From NCBI GenBank assembly GCA_021927905.1, contig BLLK01000062.1, positions 1,736,001 to 1,800,000 on the forward strand: 64,000 nt of DNA, given 5' to 3'. The notes beneath the pieces are model-generated. The model ran no database searches and was not told where the DNA came from. It saw only the letters and a program-made list of their open reading frames with translations. Within the stretch, counting starts at the first letter, position 1; each line of letters begins with the position of its first letter. This document shows, piece by piece, positions 1 through 9,265 of the stretch. The position numbers were made by a program, and so were the translations under genes. The stretch is from Chaetoceros tenuissimus (Eukaryota; Bacillariophyta; Thalassiosirophyceae; Chaetocerotales; Chaetocerotaceae).

Positions 1-346
1 TTCTTCGTAAATTTTATTACACGAAATAAAACTTAGTTGGAAACATAGATATAGATTGGAATCATTCTTGCAATACAACAGTTGTTTTTTCTTTTCTTGG
101 ACAGTTAGGAATCCACAGTTAGGCTGTGAACAGAAGAGCTACAATACGGTATTGTAGCTAGAGAAGAGAGAATTGTGTTTCTCCTTTTCTGTCTGTCCAT
201 CGCCCTTTTGACAGTACATCCAGTACGTACTATGCATAGCGCGTGGAGTGGTGGATTTATTTTTTGTTGAATGTAATAGTAGTACTAGTGTAATAGTTCA
301 TATTGTGGTTCCTTTGTATTTATTGATTCTACAATTAACAGACATC
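1..346. other. Upstream region of the CDCA7-like gene
   Basis: No gene is supported. The interval ends at the chosen ATG of the zinc-finger gene. An in-frame open stretch reaches back to about position 248 but begins with GTG, and its translation is hydrophobic and unlike the rest of the protein, so I treat it as 5' UTR. Confidence 0.5.
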
Positions 347-1435
347 ATGGAACTAGGTACTGCAACTTCAGCTACACTACAAGTTGGCGAGTCCAAAATG
401 GAAGTAGGAGAATCTCCGAGCAAAACTAAAAGAAAAAATTCTGACGATAGTGACACTTCCAATCTTTTGGAATACAACGTTGAAGCAAGTGGACCCGAAA
501 AGATTGCAATTATCCAACAAGCATCCAATGGAAATGTTGTAGCCATAGAAGGCGGTCTTTATACCACAGAATCCAACGAGATTGATAGAAAAATGAGATG
601 TCTAAAACAACTTTCACTTGCCAGAAAGTTTCGAGCAGTAATGGAGAGAGCGGTTCAAGACGCAGAACGTTGTGATAGCAAGGAAGAAGCACTTGAAATT
701 CTCAAGCAAAATAAAAACATTATTCTTCAAATGACATCTCTCACTGATGCTGTAAGAGGAAACTATACTCAGGATTCATACGATGATTATGTAGTGATGA
801 ATGAAGGTCGAAGAGAATTGAAAAATCACTTATCTTGTCAAACCGTTTTAGCTGACTTTCGGAAAAAGATGGCTTATGAGCATAGCAATGAACTATCAAC
901 TATCGAACATCGAGAAGAGCAACTCGCGCGACAAAATGATTTGGAAAAAATTGCAAATGGAGGTCAACCTACAGATAATCAGGGTGATCTTTCAGATGCG
1001 GCTCTTGGAAAAAAGAGAAGAGCTGAAGATTCAAACAAGATGGGCACCTCTCCGAAAGCTGCATCAACCAATCATTCCTCATCTTTGCTATCAGAAAGTA
1101 AGAAAACGAAAAAATCATCTCCTGGGAAAAAACAGACTGCGTCAAAACCAAAGAAAGCAAAGAGGTCTCAAAGGAGAATATGTCACTATTGTAAACAAAG
1201 TAGCAAGGATTTCTTACCATGTCAATATTGGCATCCAAATGGCAAACAATGCAAAAAGACTTTTTGCTTGAATTGTCTGGACTCAAACCCGAAATTTGAG
1301 TATTCTCGTGATGAATTCTTTTGTCCTTTTTGCCTTTCCACTTGCGACTGTGAGGCTTGTATAAGAGCACAAGAAGCTGAACGGCATTCGTCGAGATCAT
1401 CCTCTAGAAGAATATCGAGTTCAATGTCATTTTAG
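347..1435 (+). CDS. CDCA7-type zinc-finger (zf-4CXXC_R1) protein
   Basis: A 362-aa protein whose last ~85 residues form a cysteine-rich module: CHYC near the start, a KTFCLNC segment, then FFCPFC and a CDCEAC pair. This spacing and the CPxCxxxCxCxxC ending match the CDCA7/R1 zinc-finger family. In animals and plants these proteins partner the HELLS/DDM1 chromatin remodeller and act in DNA-methylation maintenance; that role is inference here. The middle is lysine- and serine-rich (nuclear-signal-like, for example around KKTKKSSPGKK) and the N-terminal third is charged and helical. The start at 347 has A at -3 and G at +4 relative to Kozak; the upstream extension has no ATG. No intron is apparent. 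It converges with the next gene, leaving only about 40 bases between stops. Confidence 0.72.
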   Translation: MELGTATSATLQVGESKMEVGESPSKTKRKNSDDSDTSNLLEYNVEASGPEKIAIIQQASNGNVVAIEGGLYTTESNEIDRKMRCLKQLSLARKFRAVMERAVQDAERCDSKEEALEILKQNKNIILQMTSLTDAVRGNYTQDSYDDYVVMNEGRRELKNHLSCQTVLADFRKKMAYEHSNELSTIEHREEQLARQNDLEKIANGGQPTDNQGDLSDAALGKKRRAEDSNKMGTSPKAASTNHSSSLLSESKKTKKSSPGKKQTASKPKKAKRSQRRICHYCKQSSKDFLPCQYWHPNGKQCKKTFCLNCLDSNPKFEYSRDEFFCPFCLSTCDCEACIRAQEAERHSSRSSSRRISSSMSF

Positions 1436-1474
1436 CTTTCTGTGTATTTTTTAATTAAATCAAATGTTTTATCA

Positions 1475-2842
1475 TTAATTCAAATCAGCGATTGCAAAGC
1501 TTGCTGCCACAGGTAAATGATCGGAAGGTTCATTTTCGTTCGGGCAAGGAACAGTAGAAATTGTGTCTACAATTGCCGAGGGAACAAGTCTATCAGAACA
1601 ATACATTCTATCAAACCTTGCTTCAAAACAACCTTTATCTGGAAGTGGAACTCCCATTATTTGGCAATCATACGCGATTCCCCAAAACTTCCCACCTCGT
1701 AGCTCTCCAGTGTACACATTCAAAAAACCCGTCAGTGTCAGAATACCATCTTCAGGCAGAACAATTGGTGGCCTATCTTTCTTGTCAGTACCCTCTTCCT
1801 GAGGAGGTTCTTTCCATCCCATTTCTTTTGCTGCACAACGGAATTCGCTTCCTCTTCCAAGTGCTTTATTGATGTCAAGTAACCATGTTTCGACATCATG
1901 TTTGTTCATTACTTTGCCATCTACACCGGTTTCATCCGAGTCACTGTGCGTTGCATATTTTGCATAACATGTCGTCAATCTACTGATCATATCGTCATTG
2001 AATTCTGGCTCTTCGTATGCTGATGAGCTATCTTTCACCATTTGTGATATAAGTTCTGCAACTACTAATGTTGGCGGTTCTGGTCGATCAACCATTGAAA
2101 TTACATCTTTCATTGGCTTATTCAGTGAGATTTTCTTTTCTCTAGAAGCTACTGGCTCTCCATCTTCAATAAATGTCGAGTCAACACTTCCATACTCCAG
2201 GTAGCGAACAGCTCCACACTCGGATTGTCCATTGAAATCTCCACAAACGACCAAAAGAGGAGAGCGCGGGTCTTTTTCTTTGAGTTTTTTTGCAAGCTTA
2301 AATGACGCGCTAACACCTTCATCAATTTGTCGAACTCTTCTTGGTCCTTGAGGACCTGCTTGTAAATGGCAATTCAATACATGCCAAACTTGATCCTTAT
2401 GTTGGTGATCGTCAGGTAAGTCTAGATGAAAAGCAGTCAGCAGAGTACGATCTTTATGAACTGGTGGATTAGCAAGTTTACACTTGGATGATCTCCAAAA
2501 TGTGGCTGGGCGAAATCTTCCTCTTTTGAACATTTCCACACCGTCATATCCAAGTTCTTCCATGAATGCAAAATCTTCTTCGAAGGACACTGGTGATACT
2601 TCTTGCACGCAAACGACATCAGGGTCGATTGTTTTGATTTTATTTTTGATTAGTTCTCTTCTGTAATCCCATGTTGAAATTTTATCGATATCCAAAGAGT
2701 TAGAATGGCTGTACATCTTGTAGTTCCACCATCCATCAGATGAGTTTGGAAGAAGGACATTATAACTCAGCACAGACAATTGATCGGGCACTGAAGGCAA
2801 GGTTGCTGGTGCTGTAAAAAGTTTCGGGCTTACTACAACCAT
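1475..2842 (-). CDS. Endonuclease/exonuclease/phosphatase (EEP) family protein, CCR4/nocturnin-like
   Basis: A 455-aa single-exon protein of the Mg-dependent EEP fold. Visible signatures in order: LSVLSYNVLLP at the N-terminus (Asn of the first metal motif), VVCVQEV with the catalytic Glu, a histidine-containing strand LNCHLQAGP, LLVVCGDFNGQ (Asp/Asn metal motif) and the C-terminal SDHLPVAASF with the Asp-His pair. All key residues of the family are present, so it should be an active phosphodiesterase; the substrate (poly(A), nucleotide or lipid) cannot be told from sequence. An insert of about 130 residues between the GDFN and SDH motifs contains a short EF-hand-like stretch (DSDETGVDGKV). 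The open frame continues upstream to 2995 but without an ATG; the ATG at 2842 has a good context (aagATGg). Confidence 0.75.
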   Translation of the reverse strand: MVVVSPKLFTAPATLPSVPDQLSVLSYNVLLPNSSDGWWNYKMYSHSNSLDIDKISTWDYRRELIKNKIKTIDPDVVCVQEVSPVSFEEDFAFMEELGYDGVEMFKRGRFRPATFWRSSKCKLANPPVHKDRTLLTAFHLDLPDDHQHKDQVWHVLNCHLQAGPQGPRRVRQIDEGVSASFKLAKKLKEKDPRSPLLVVCGDFNGQSECGAVRYLEYGSVDSTFIEDGEPVASREKKISLNKPMKDVISMVDRPEPPTLVVAELISQMVKDSSSAYEEPEFNDDMISRLTTCYAKYATHSDSDETGVDGKVMNKHDVETWLLDINKALGRGSEFRCAAKEMGWKEPPQEEGTDKKDRPPIVLPEDGILTLTGFLNVYTGELRGGKFWGIAYDCQIMGVPLPDKGCFEARFDRMYCSDRLVPSAIVDTISTVPCPNENEPSDHLPVAASFAIADLN

Positions 2843-3280
2843 CTTGATTTTAGAGTCTGGAGATGTACTCGGTTGGTGATGTTGAATATGGATGCCAATG
2901 CTTTTATCGCTACTTCCAAGTGTCTTGCTTTTGCGATTGCCAAGTAAGGCACCAAATGTTTTGCCTTCGCAATTACCGAGTGTTATGAGCAGCACTATTT
3001 ATCAATGCAATCCATTTCACCTTTTCATCACTGTTTCATCTTTAACTTTTTCTTTGGTGGGAGAGGCGGAGGAAAAGTAGTAAGTGCGTGTTCAGTCCCA
3101 TCTTCGTGGTGGCTAGGTGGCGTGATTCTTTGTTTCAACGATCGAAATTTTGGCTGCGCGTGCCGATCCACACTCAACTCTCACACATCTTTGCCTTTTT
3201 GCCTTCTTCTACTTCACATCAATTACAGATGCTTTCCCATCATATATCAAAATATTGAAAGTTAAACTGATTGCAACAAC
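2843..3280. promoter_or_regulatory. Divergent promoter region between the EEP gene and the auxilin-like gene
   Basis: 438 bases separate two divergently transcribed genes, so promoters of both must lie here. A pyrimidine-rich stretch (about 3020-3060 and 3170-3210) precedes the plus-strand gene. I see no TATA box or other site I can name. Confidence 0.35.
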
Positions 3281-4714
3281 ATGAATCACGGTGGAACTCT
3301 TAATGTGCACGTCTTGTACAAGATATCTAATGACAAAGGGGACACTGGAGCATACAATGCGTTCGAGATCCCAAACAGTAGAGGAGCCGTCACGTTGAAA
3401 AGCGTGAAAAGTCATTGCCTTGCTTTAAATCGTATCAATTCGGCTGGTGCAGATGGATTTCACTGGAGAGTCCGTGTAGATGATAAGCAGTCTAATCCAA
3501 AAGCACCCCCTAAATACAGTTGGTGGGATATTCAAGATGAAAGTGCGAGACTGCCTTTGAAGGAAGTGACTTTTGCAGAGCTCAGTCACATTCTTAGTGG
3601 TAGAAGCTCCTACAGTTCTTCTTCGTCTGATGATTCATCTAGAAATGCAGCTTCTAGTATGACTCGTTCCTTAGGGAAGGCATTGAAAAATGTTGCAAAT
3701 ACCGTAGATGGCGGAGCTTCAAATGCACATCATGCAAATTTCCCAAGAATTCCAATCATTATGTTTAAGTTATTAGATATGACAAAGGTATACGACAAAC
3801 ATTCTGGGAGTACTGGAGGATATACATCTCGCCCCGCGCCAAAAGTTAGAACAAGTGCACCAGTATCCCGTAGAGCACCAGCACCAACTCCGGCACCTGC
3901 GCCAGCGCAACGAAGAACACAGGCGCCTGTTGCAAGACGTGCTGCTCCCAAAGCTGCGCCAAAAGTGAGAGAGGGGTCGTTGATGGACTTTGGGGCACCA
4001 GCTCCAGCACCTGCAGCACAAAGAAGGGTATTGCATCATTCGAATACAGCACCACCAGCAGTGAATGAGACTCGTGCAGAGAAACTTAAAAGAGAATATG
4101 AGAAAAAGAAACAAACTGAAAATCGTGTTTGGGATGAAGTTGATCAAAGATGGGTGACAGTTGATCCTAATCAGGGATCAAAGGTCAATCAGTCTTCTGC
4201 TTCGGCTCCTCCTGGTGGAAATGCTAATGTAGCAAGCAACAAACCAAAATTGAAGGGTGTTTCATTGGACAATGTAAATTTGGCTGGAAAGAGTGCAGAA
4301 GTTGCAAGTGCTGTACAAACTCGGGTGAATGAAATGAAGGAATCACAAGAAAAGGCATTGAAAGAAATTAGGGACAGAGAGGCTGCAAAGGCGAAAGCAG
4401 AGTCTGATGAGGATCTTGTGAGGCAAAAACTCGAGCCGAAAATTAAAGCATGGGCTGAAGAACATGGTAAGAAGAAGCAATTGAGAGCACTACTTGCTTC
4501 GATGGACAAAGTACTTTGGCCTGGTGCAAAATGGAAGCCAATCGGACTTGGAGATTTATTGGATGATAAGAAAGTTAAGGTTGCTTATCACAAGGCATCG
4601 CGTGTAGTACATCCTGACAAGACCATGAGTTTGGGACCTGAAGAGAGGTTCCTTGCAAAGAGAATTTTTGACTCATTGGCTCAGGCAAAAACTCAGTGGG
4701 ATAGCACAAAGTAA
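3281..4714 (+). CDS. Auxilin-like J-domain protein
   Basis: A 477-aa protein ending in a J-domain of the auxilin/GAK type: the last ~85 residues include LWPGAKWKPIGLGDLL, then AYHKASRVVHPDK with the HPD triad at 444-446. A C-terminal J-domain with the W-P-x-x-W segment before it is typical of auxilins, which recruit Hsc70 to strip clathrin coats. The centre (about 180-265) is low-complexity, Ala/Pro/Arg-rich. The N-terminal ~100 residues form a compact beta-rich segment (LNVHVLYKISNDKG...FHWRVRVDD) that faintly recalls DIX-type domains; this is only an impression. A coiled, Lys/Glu-rich stretch precedes the J-domain. The ATG at 3281 follows an AT-rich leader. No intron seen. Confidence 0.75.
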   Translation: MNHGGTLNVHVLYKISNDKGDTGAYNAFEIPNSRGAVTLKSVKSHCLALNRINSAGADGFHWRVRVDDKQSNPKAPPKYSWWDIQDESARLPLKEVTFAELSHILSGRSSYSSSSSDDSSRNAASSMTRSLGKALKNVANTVDGGASNAHHANFPRIPIIMFKLLDMTKVYDKHSGSTGGYTSRPAPKVRTSAPVSRRAPAPTPAPAPAQRRTQAPVARRAAPKAAPKVREGSLMDFGAPAPAPAAQRRVLHHSNTAPPAVNETRAEKLKREYEKKKQTENRVWDEVDQRWVTVDPNQGSKVNQSSASAPPGGNANVASNKPKLKGVSLDNVNLAGKSAEVASAVQTRVNEMKESQEKALKEIRDREAAKAKAESDEDLVRQKLEPKIKAWAEEHGKKKQLRALLASMDKVLWPGAKWKPIGLGDLLDDKKVKVAYHKASRVVHPDKTMSLGPEERFLAKRIFDSLAQAKTQWDSTK

Positions 4715-5179
4715 TTTTATTAAGAATGTTGACTTATCCAGTTTATTAGATTTGAGATGACAACCATTTATTGGCTATCAGTTTTCTATTGTTTTGTCTC
4801 TTTGGAATAGGTGCTAGTGTCAACAGGAGTCAAAAGGACAAAAGTAGTGCTAAAGACACACATGGAGGCCAAAACTCAACACCCCTGCTCTCATCATTGC
4901 ATGATGGAATTAAAATCCAAACCAAACGCTACTCCGGTACTGCGTCATTTCTGAATTCATAGAAAGCATCATATCACTCTATAGTTTAAACACTTCCGTA
5001 GGCAGTGTTTGGATATTGACATTCTTAGTTAGGTAGGTAGGAAGAGTGCTGGTGCATTAGCGTAGTTAGAAGTTAGAAGGATATTATCGGAATTCACTCC
5101 GGGGGACATCCGTACAGCCGTACAAGCAAAGCTTTTTTCAACCAGAATACACACAAAACCAGGGGATACACGAATCAAT
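4715..5179. other. Intergenic interval without a recognised feature
   Basis: Holds the 3' flank of the auxilin-like gene and the leader of the next gene. A 63-codon open frame here has no ATG start and no protein-like composition. Nothing else recognised. Confidence 0.4.
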
Positions 5180-5860
5180 ATGGCTAACATAGGGGAGTAT
5201 ATTGAAAATGACAAGTGGCCTGTAGAAGCCTTCCGCTACTCTAGTGCAAGGAAGCAATGGGAACTATTTCAACAAGGAACAGCGGAGAAAGAAAGACTCA
5301 CAGTGACTCCAAAGAAGCATTGTATTGAATTGAAGATGCTGCATTTACGCATCTACGTAGTGAAACCTCCGGACTTACCACAAATTTCAACTAGTTCAGG
5401 CGAAGGAACTCAAACTAATGGAAATGTTCAAATTGCGGAAAAGAAAAAGTTTCAACATGTGGCTACAGTTGTCAAGAGAAGAGATACAGTTCTCATTAGT
5501 AAAGAAGCTACTGATCAATCAGCTTTTATTCTAAAGTTTAGGAGTCTTGATGAATGTGATTCTTTTGTAGATCGTTTATGCGAACTAAATCATGATTTGG
5601 TATACGAGAAGGATAAGGACAAAGTTGTCCAAAGATCTAAAACTCAATTGACCAACAGGAACTCTACTGCAGCAGAATATCATATGGGGAATACTGTAGA
5701 GAGCGATAATGAAGCTGAGATGGATCAATCTTTCAAGAGATATTTTATCAAGCTTTTACATGATGAGGAATTTATTTCTTTTGTAAATCACCTTGAAGAT
5801 AGTCTAAGCTCTGACGAAGATTGCATGAAGATGCTTGAGGCAAAATTCAAAAAGTATTAG
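5180..5860 (+). CDS. Hypothetical protein, possibly REC114-like
   Basis: A 226-aa protein. The N-terminal ~135 residues alternate beta-strand-like segments (WELFQQGTAEKERLTVTP, LHLRIYVVKPP, HVATVVKRRDTVLISK, SAFILKFRSLDECDSFVDRL), compatible with a pleckstrin-homology-like fold. A linker follows, and the C-terminus is a short amphipathic helical block (FKRYFIKLLHDEEFISFVNHLEDSL). That order (PH-like domain, linker, short C-terminal helical box ending in FxxFVxxLE) is the architecture of REC114, a partner of MEI4 in meiotic double-strand-break formation. The similarity is by eye and weak; an unrelated PH-like protein is the alternative. The ATG at 5180 is the first in the open frame. Confidence 0.45.
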   Translation: MANIGEYIENDKWPVEAFRYSSARKQWELFQQGTAEKERLTVTPKKHCIELKMLHLRIYVVKPPDLPQISTSSGEGTQTNGNVQIAEKKKFQHVATVVKRRDTVLISKEATDQSAFILKFRSLDECDSFVDRLCELNHDLVYEKDKDKVVQRSKTQLTNRNSTAAEYHMGNTVESDNEAEMDQSFKRYFIKLLHDEEFISFVNHLEDSLSSDEDCMKMLEAKFKKY

Positions 5861-6313
5861 GATTTTTAGATGGTATATTAGGATCATAGAGTAAACGAAT
5901 TGTAATCTATGAAGGCAGGAAACCCTGGAAGTATCTATGAAATATGAATGTTCAGCAAATTGGGGTCGCGATTTCGTATTGCATAGATATAGATATTTTC
6001 CTTTCTTGCTACAAAAATGTAAAATACTGGTAAATATTACTTCTTTTATTAAAAATTGTATAACGTAGTAGATGAAGGAATTAGTTTCAAATTTAAAACT
6101 TGGTATGGTACAACTTGTTATTCTTCGTCATTGTTTCAAACGAGTAGCTAGAGTAGATGAAACAGGTTATGGTCGTACGCACACCCCAGCCATCCAAAAC
6201 AAAAAACACAACATTCAAATACAAAATGTGATTGCTTGAAAATAATCCATTCATCTGGTGACATACATTGAAGAATCATTTTCTCCTTTTGGAGTATTGT
6301 AAATAATTGAAGC
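5861..6313. other. Intergenic interval containing the left edge of the duplicated host segment
   Basis: The first ~140 bases are unique. From position 6000 (cctttcttgctac) onward the sequence is repeated almost exactly at 13655 and 21295, so the left breakpoint of the duplication lies here. The following ~314 bases are the 5' flank of the TRM11-like gene and are carried in all three copies. Confidence 0.8.
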
Positions 6314-7924
6314 ATGAGCATTGAAAGTAATGGTAGTCGCTACAACATTCTGATTGAATTTGTGCATAGGCATCTAGACTTCCAACGACCTGAATTGGAT
6401 GCTGTTCTTTCTATGCATGATATTCAAATAGGAAGAGATTGTACCACAATTGAACTACCGGCTTCAGTAGAAAAGGTTGAAAACTATAGGCCATTCCTTA
6501 TACTTTCATTTGACTACGAATATGCAAAGGATAAATTCAATCTGAATGATGAGGGCGAAGTTTTGAGAAATGATTTGTCGAGATTTTCTTTTATTCAGAA
6601 AAATAAGCCAACAATTGCTTCAGTACTTGCTAGGTGTACTTTGATAAGAAGTGCCACCGAGCTGTGGGGTGCAGGGAAATGTTTTGCAACTTGTATCAGC
6701 AATATGAAAGAAATGTCAAATGGTATAGTGGGAAAGAAAATAGTGTCGAAATGCATGAAAGATGATAGTTCATGGAAAATGACAGTTCATACGCTTGGTA
6801 CGAAGTTTAATAGGGATGAGCAAAACGAAATGCGTATGAAATTCTCATTCCTCAATTTTCCTGGAAAGGTTCAGATGGAAAATCCCACAAATGAATTCCT
6901 ACTTATAAGGGAGGTTGAACTAGATCATAATGGAGCTTTGGTTTACGAGAAAGACAATTCTAGACCACCATTGGCAGTTTTCTTTGGAAGAGTTCTTGGT
7001 GGTATTCGAGATTGGAGAGCCAAAGGGAGACTAGAACAATTTAGTTTGAAGAAAAGAAATTATTTAGGTCCAACAAGTATGGATTCAGAGCTTTCCCTCA
7101 TCATGACAAATTTTGCTCTCGTCCAAAATGGATCCTTTTGTTTTGAACCTTTTGTTGGAACAGGATCTATACTTTTGACTTGTGGATTACGTGGAGGGTA
7201 TTGCGTCGGGACTGACATTGATATTCGTGTTTTGAGAGGTAGAAGTGAAGATGAAAATGTCTATGAAAACTTCAAACAATACAAGTTACCTAGGCCAGAT
7301 CTTGTCAGGAGCGACAATGCAATTTATCATAGACATTATGTAACACCAACCCCATTATATGACGCAATTGTCACGGATCCACCATATGGTATCAGAGCTG
7401 GAGCTCGCAAAACAGGTACAAAAAATAGAGAGATTCGTGCTGTCGCTGAAGATATGAGACATGATCACATTGCACAAACTCAAGTTTACGAAGTATCTGA
7501 TGTCATGGGAGATTTACTGGACGTGTCCTCTCGTACCCTCAAACTTGGTGGAAGACTTGTGTATATCATTCCATCAATGACAGATTTCGATGAAAAAACA
7601 GACTTACCACAGCATGACTGCTTAGAGATTGTCAATATATGTTATCAACCATTGCAGACGCTTGGTCGCCGTGTAGTAACTATGCAAAAAGTGCAAGAAT
7701 ATGACCCTTCGAAACGGAAAAAATATCTTTCTAAAGTTTGGGTAAATGGTCCTGAGTCTGCAGAGAAATGCGCAAGAATCAGAGAGCGATTGTTAGAAGC
7801 TGCAAAACTTAAGTCTGATTATGAAGAAAAGGCCGCATATAGAAAGAAGAGGCGCAAAGAGACCAAAGAGGCAAAAAAACTTGCAAAACAACAAAAGCAA
7901 CGTGAAAAACAAATTACTAAATAA
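6314..7924 (+). CDS. TRMT11: TRM11-like tRNA (guanine-N2-)-methyltransferase, copy 1
   Basis: A 536-aa SAM-dependent methyltransferase of the TRM11 family, which with TRM112 makes m2G at position 10 of tRNA. Seen in sequence: an N-terminal region of about 200 residues of the kind that carries the THUMP tRNA-binding fold, the linker LGPTSMDSELSLIMTN (about 251-266), the SAM-binding motif FEPFVGTGSIL (277-287), and the catalytic TDPPYGIRAG (354-363). The C-terminus is a Lys/Arg-rich helix. Copy 1 lacks one Glu codon (QTLGRR instead of QTELGRR near 465) and has Lys324 where the other copies have Asn; neither change touches a known catalytic motif. Its 5' flank of about 310 bases is present, so it may be expressed. 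Family length is usually 430-480 residues; the excess is in the charged tail. Confidence 0.85.
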   Translation: MSIESNGSRYNILIEFVHRHLDFQRPELDAVLSMHDIQIGRDCTTIELPASVEKVENYRPFLILSFDYEYAKDKFNLNDEGEVLRNDLSRFSFIQKNKPTIASVLARCTLIRSATELWGAGKCFATCISNMKEMSNGIVGKKIVSKCMKDDSSWKMTVHTLGTKFNRDEQNEMRMKFSFLNFPGKVQMENPTNEFLLIREVELDHNGALVYEKDNSRPPLAVFFGRVLGGIRDWRAKGRLEQFSLKKRNYLGPTSMDSELSLIMTNFALVQNGSFCFEPFVGTGSILLTCGLRGGYCVGTDIDIRVLRGRSEDENVYENFKQYKLPRPDLVRSDNAIYHRHYVTPTPLYDAIVTDPPYGIRAGARKTGTKNREIRAVAEDMRHDHIAQTQVYEVSDVMGDLLDVSSRTLKLGGRLVYIIPSMTDFDEKTDLPQHDCLEIVNICYQPLQTLGRRVVTMQKVQEYDPSKRKKYLSKVWVNGPESAEKCARIRERLLEAAKLKSDYEEKAAYRKKRRKETKEAKKLAKQQKQREKQITK

Positions 7925-7966
7925 AATGTTGCCCAATTTAGTATCCCAATTCTAAAGCTATTTAAG

Positions 7967-9196
7967 CTAGCTTCTTGTGATTGCCATCAAATCCCGTTGC
8001 TTCAAAGCCTTCTTCGCTAAATCTTTTCTGTACTGGCGCACAATTGTTGATTCGTAAAGGGGTTTCAACTTCCCGTTGGTGCATGATAGTAATCCACCAT
8101 ACATTATGCTTCTATTATTCTTTTTGTTTTGTTTCAATATGTAAGATTGAAAGGCGTCATTACAACCCTCTAACATTGTCAGAACTTCATCCACGTTCCA
8201 GTTAGTGTCGCCATCTTCTCCAAAACTTTTGATATTGCTTTGTTGTAGGCCATCAGTTACATGGCGAAATGCACATTCTCCACAAAGGAGAGTTGCATGT
8301 GAAACACTAGCCCAAAGAATTTTTATACTTGGCGTTTCACCGTCAAATCTTCCACAGTCGCAGCAGCGTTCATTTCCTGGTAAGAGCTTTACAATACTGA
8401 GCAAATTCTTCATAGAAGTGTCCAAAAGGTGGCTATTGGATGAATCCTCTTTGAGTTGAGTTACTGCTGCTAGAAAAGGAGAAATACCTTGTTCTTCACT
8501 TTGCCATGAAGGCTTGAATCCTATCAAGTTGTTTTCTCTTTCGATATCGCACATGAAGGATATATCATTTGTTGGCTTGTACTTCAGACTGTCTTCTTGT
8601 ACCATTGGTCTCAATGGGTCTTTGCGATCCGGGGCTATTTTTGATCTTCTCCTTAATGCGATGATATCTCTGCAATGTTCCATCCAGGCATCAAAGTCTT
8701 TAAATGATGAAGGTGGCCTATCGTCAGGATAGTGAGGTCGTAGTTCTTTCTGGATTGATTCTATTGATACATATCTCGAGTAAGATTTCTTCCCTTTGCT
8801 ACTGGTGAAAGATTTGACCGAAGCTGACGATGAAAATTTTGTTTTCTTCTCCACATCCACTTTCTCTGGAACTTCCATGGGATTAATTCGCTCGTTTGAT
8901 CTAGGCTTAAACATAGATGCATGATCACTGTCATTGAAAAAGGGGGAAACGTGCTTCGGTCCTGATGTCAACAGATTCATATCACTACTGCTTCTTATCC
9001 TCGAGCTACTTCGTCTACTTAGTTTTGATGTCCTTCTTTCCTGCTTCAGTCTTGGCAAACTATCAAAGGCCATTGAGTTCATCGCGATTTTAAAATCCCT
9101 CTGAGATGGGCCTTGCCGATCCTGGTTCAATGATCTTACTCCATTGTCTTTAGCTTGTATAGACGCAAAATCATGAAATGATTTCGAAACATTCAT
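7967..9196 (-). pseudogene. 5'-truncated ArfGAP-like gene, copy 1
   Basis: The C-terminal 409 codons of the 740-aa ArfGAP-like protein encoded intact by the third copy. The homology stops at 9227, where the foreign element begins. Upstream of the internal Met at 9196 the frame meets a TAG inside element sequence, so the native N-terminal 331 residues and promoter are lost. The zinc-binding domain is still open and unbroken. Any product would need a cryptic promoter within the element; I regard it as a gene fragment. Differs from the full copy by several substitutions, for example Trp in place of Lys/Ser around FKPSWQSEEQ. Confidence 0.8.
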
Positions 9197-9265
9197 TCCC
9201 CGCGAAGTTCCATTGAAATATCGTTCAAACGTCGCCTCCTACTGCAAACAGCTTCGAGAGAACTC

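Larger units (their letters stand above)
6000..9227. repeat. Host direct repeat copy R1 (3.23 kb)
   Basis: First of three nearly identical direct copies of a host segment: the 5' flank and whole TRM11-like gene plus the 3' two-fifths of the ArfGAP-like gene. R1 differs from R3 by a 3-bp deletion in the methyltransferase gene and a modest number of substitutions. It ends at ...tcgttca, where the foreign element begins. Confidence 0.9.

Noticed and set aside
248-346. N-terminal extension of the CDCA7-like protein
   Set aside because: The extension begins at GTG, is hydrophobic and unlike the family; the first ATG is at 347.
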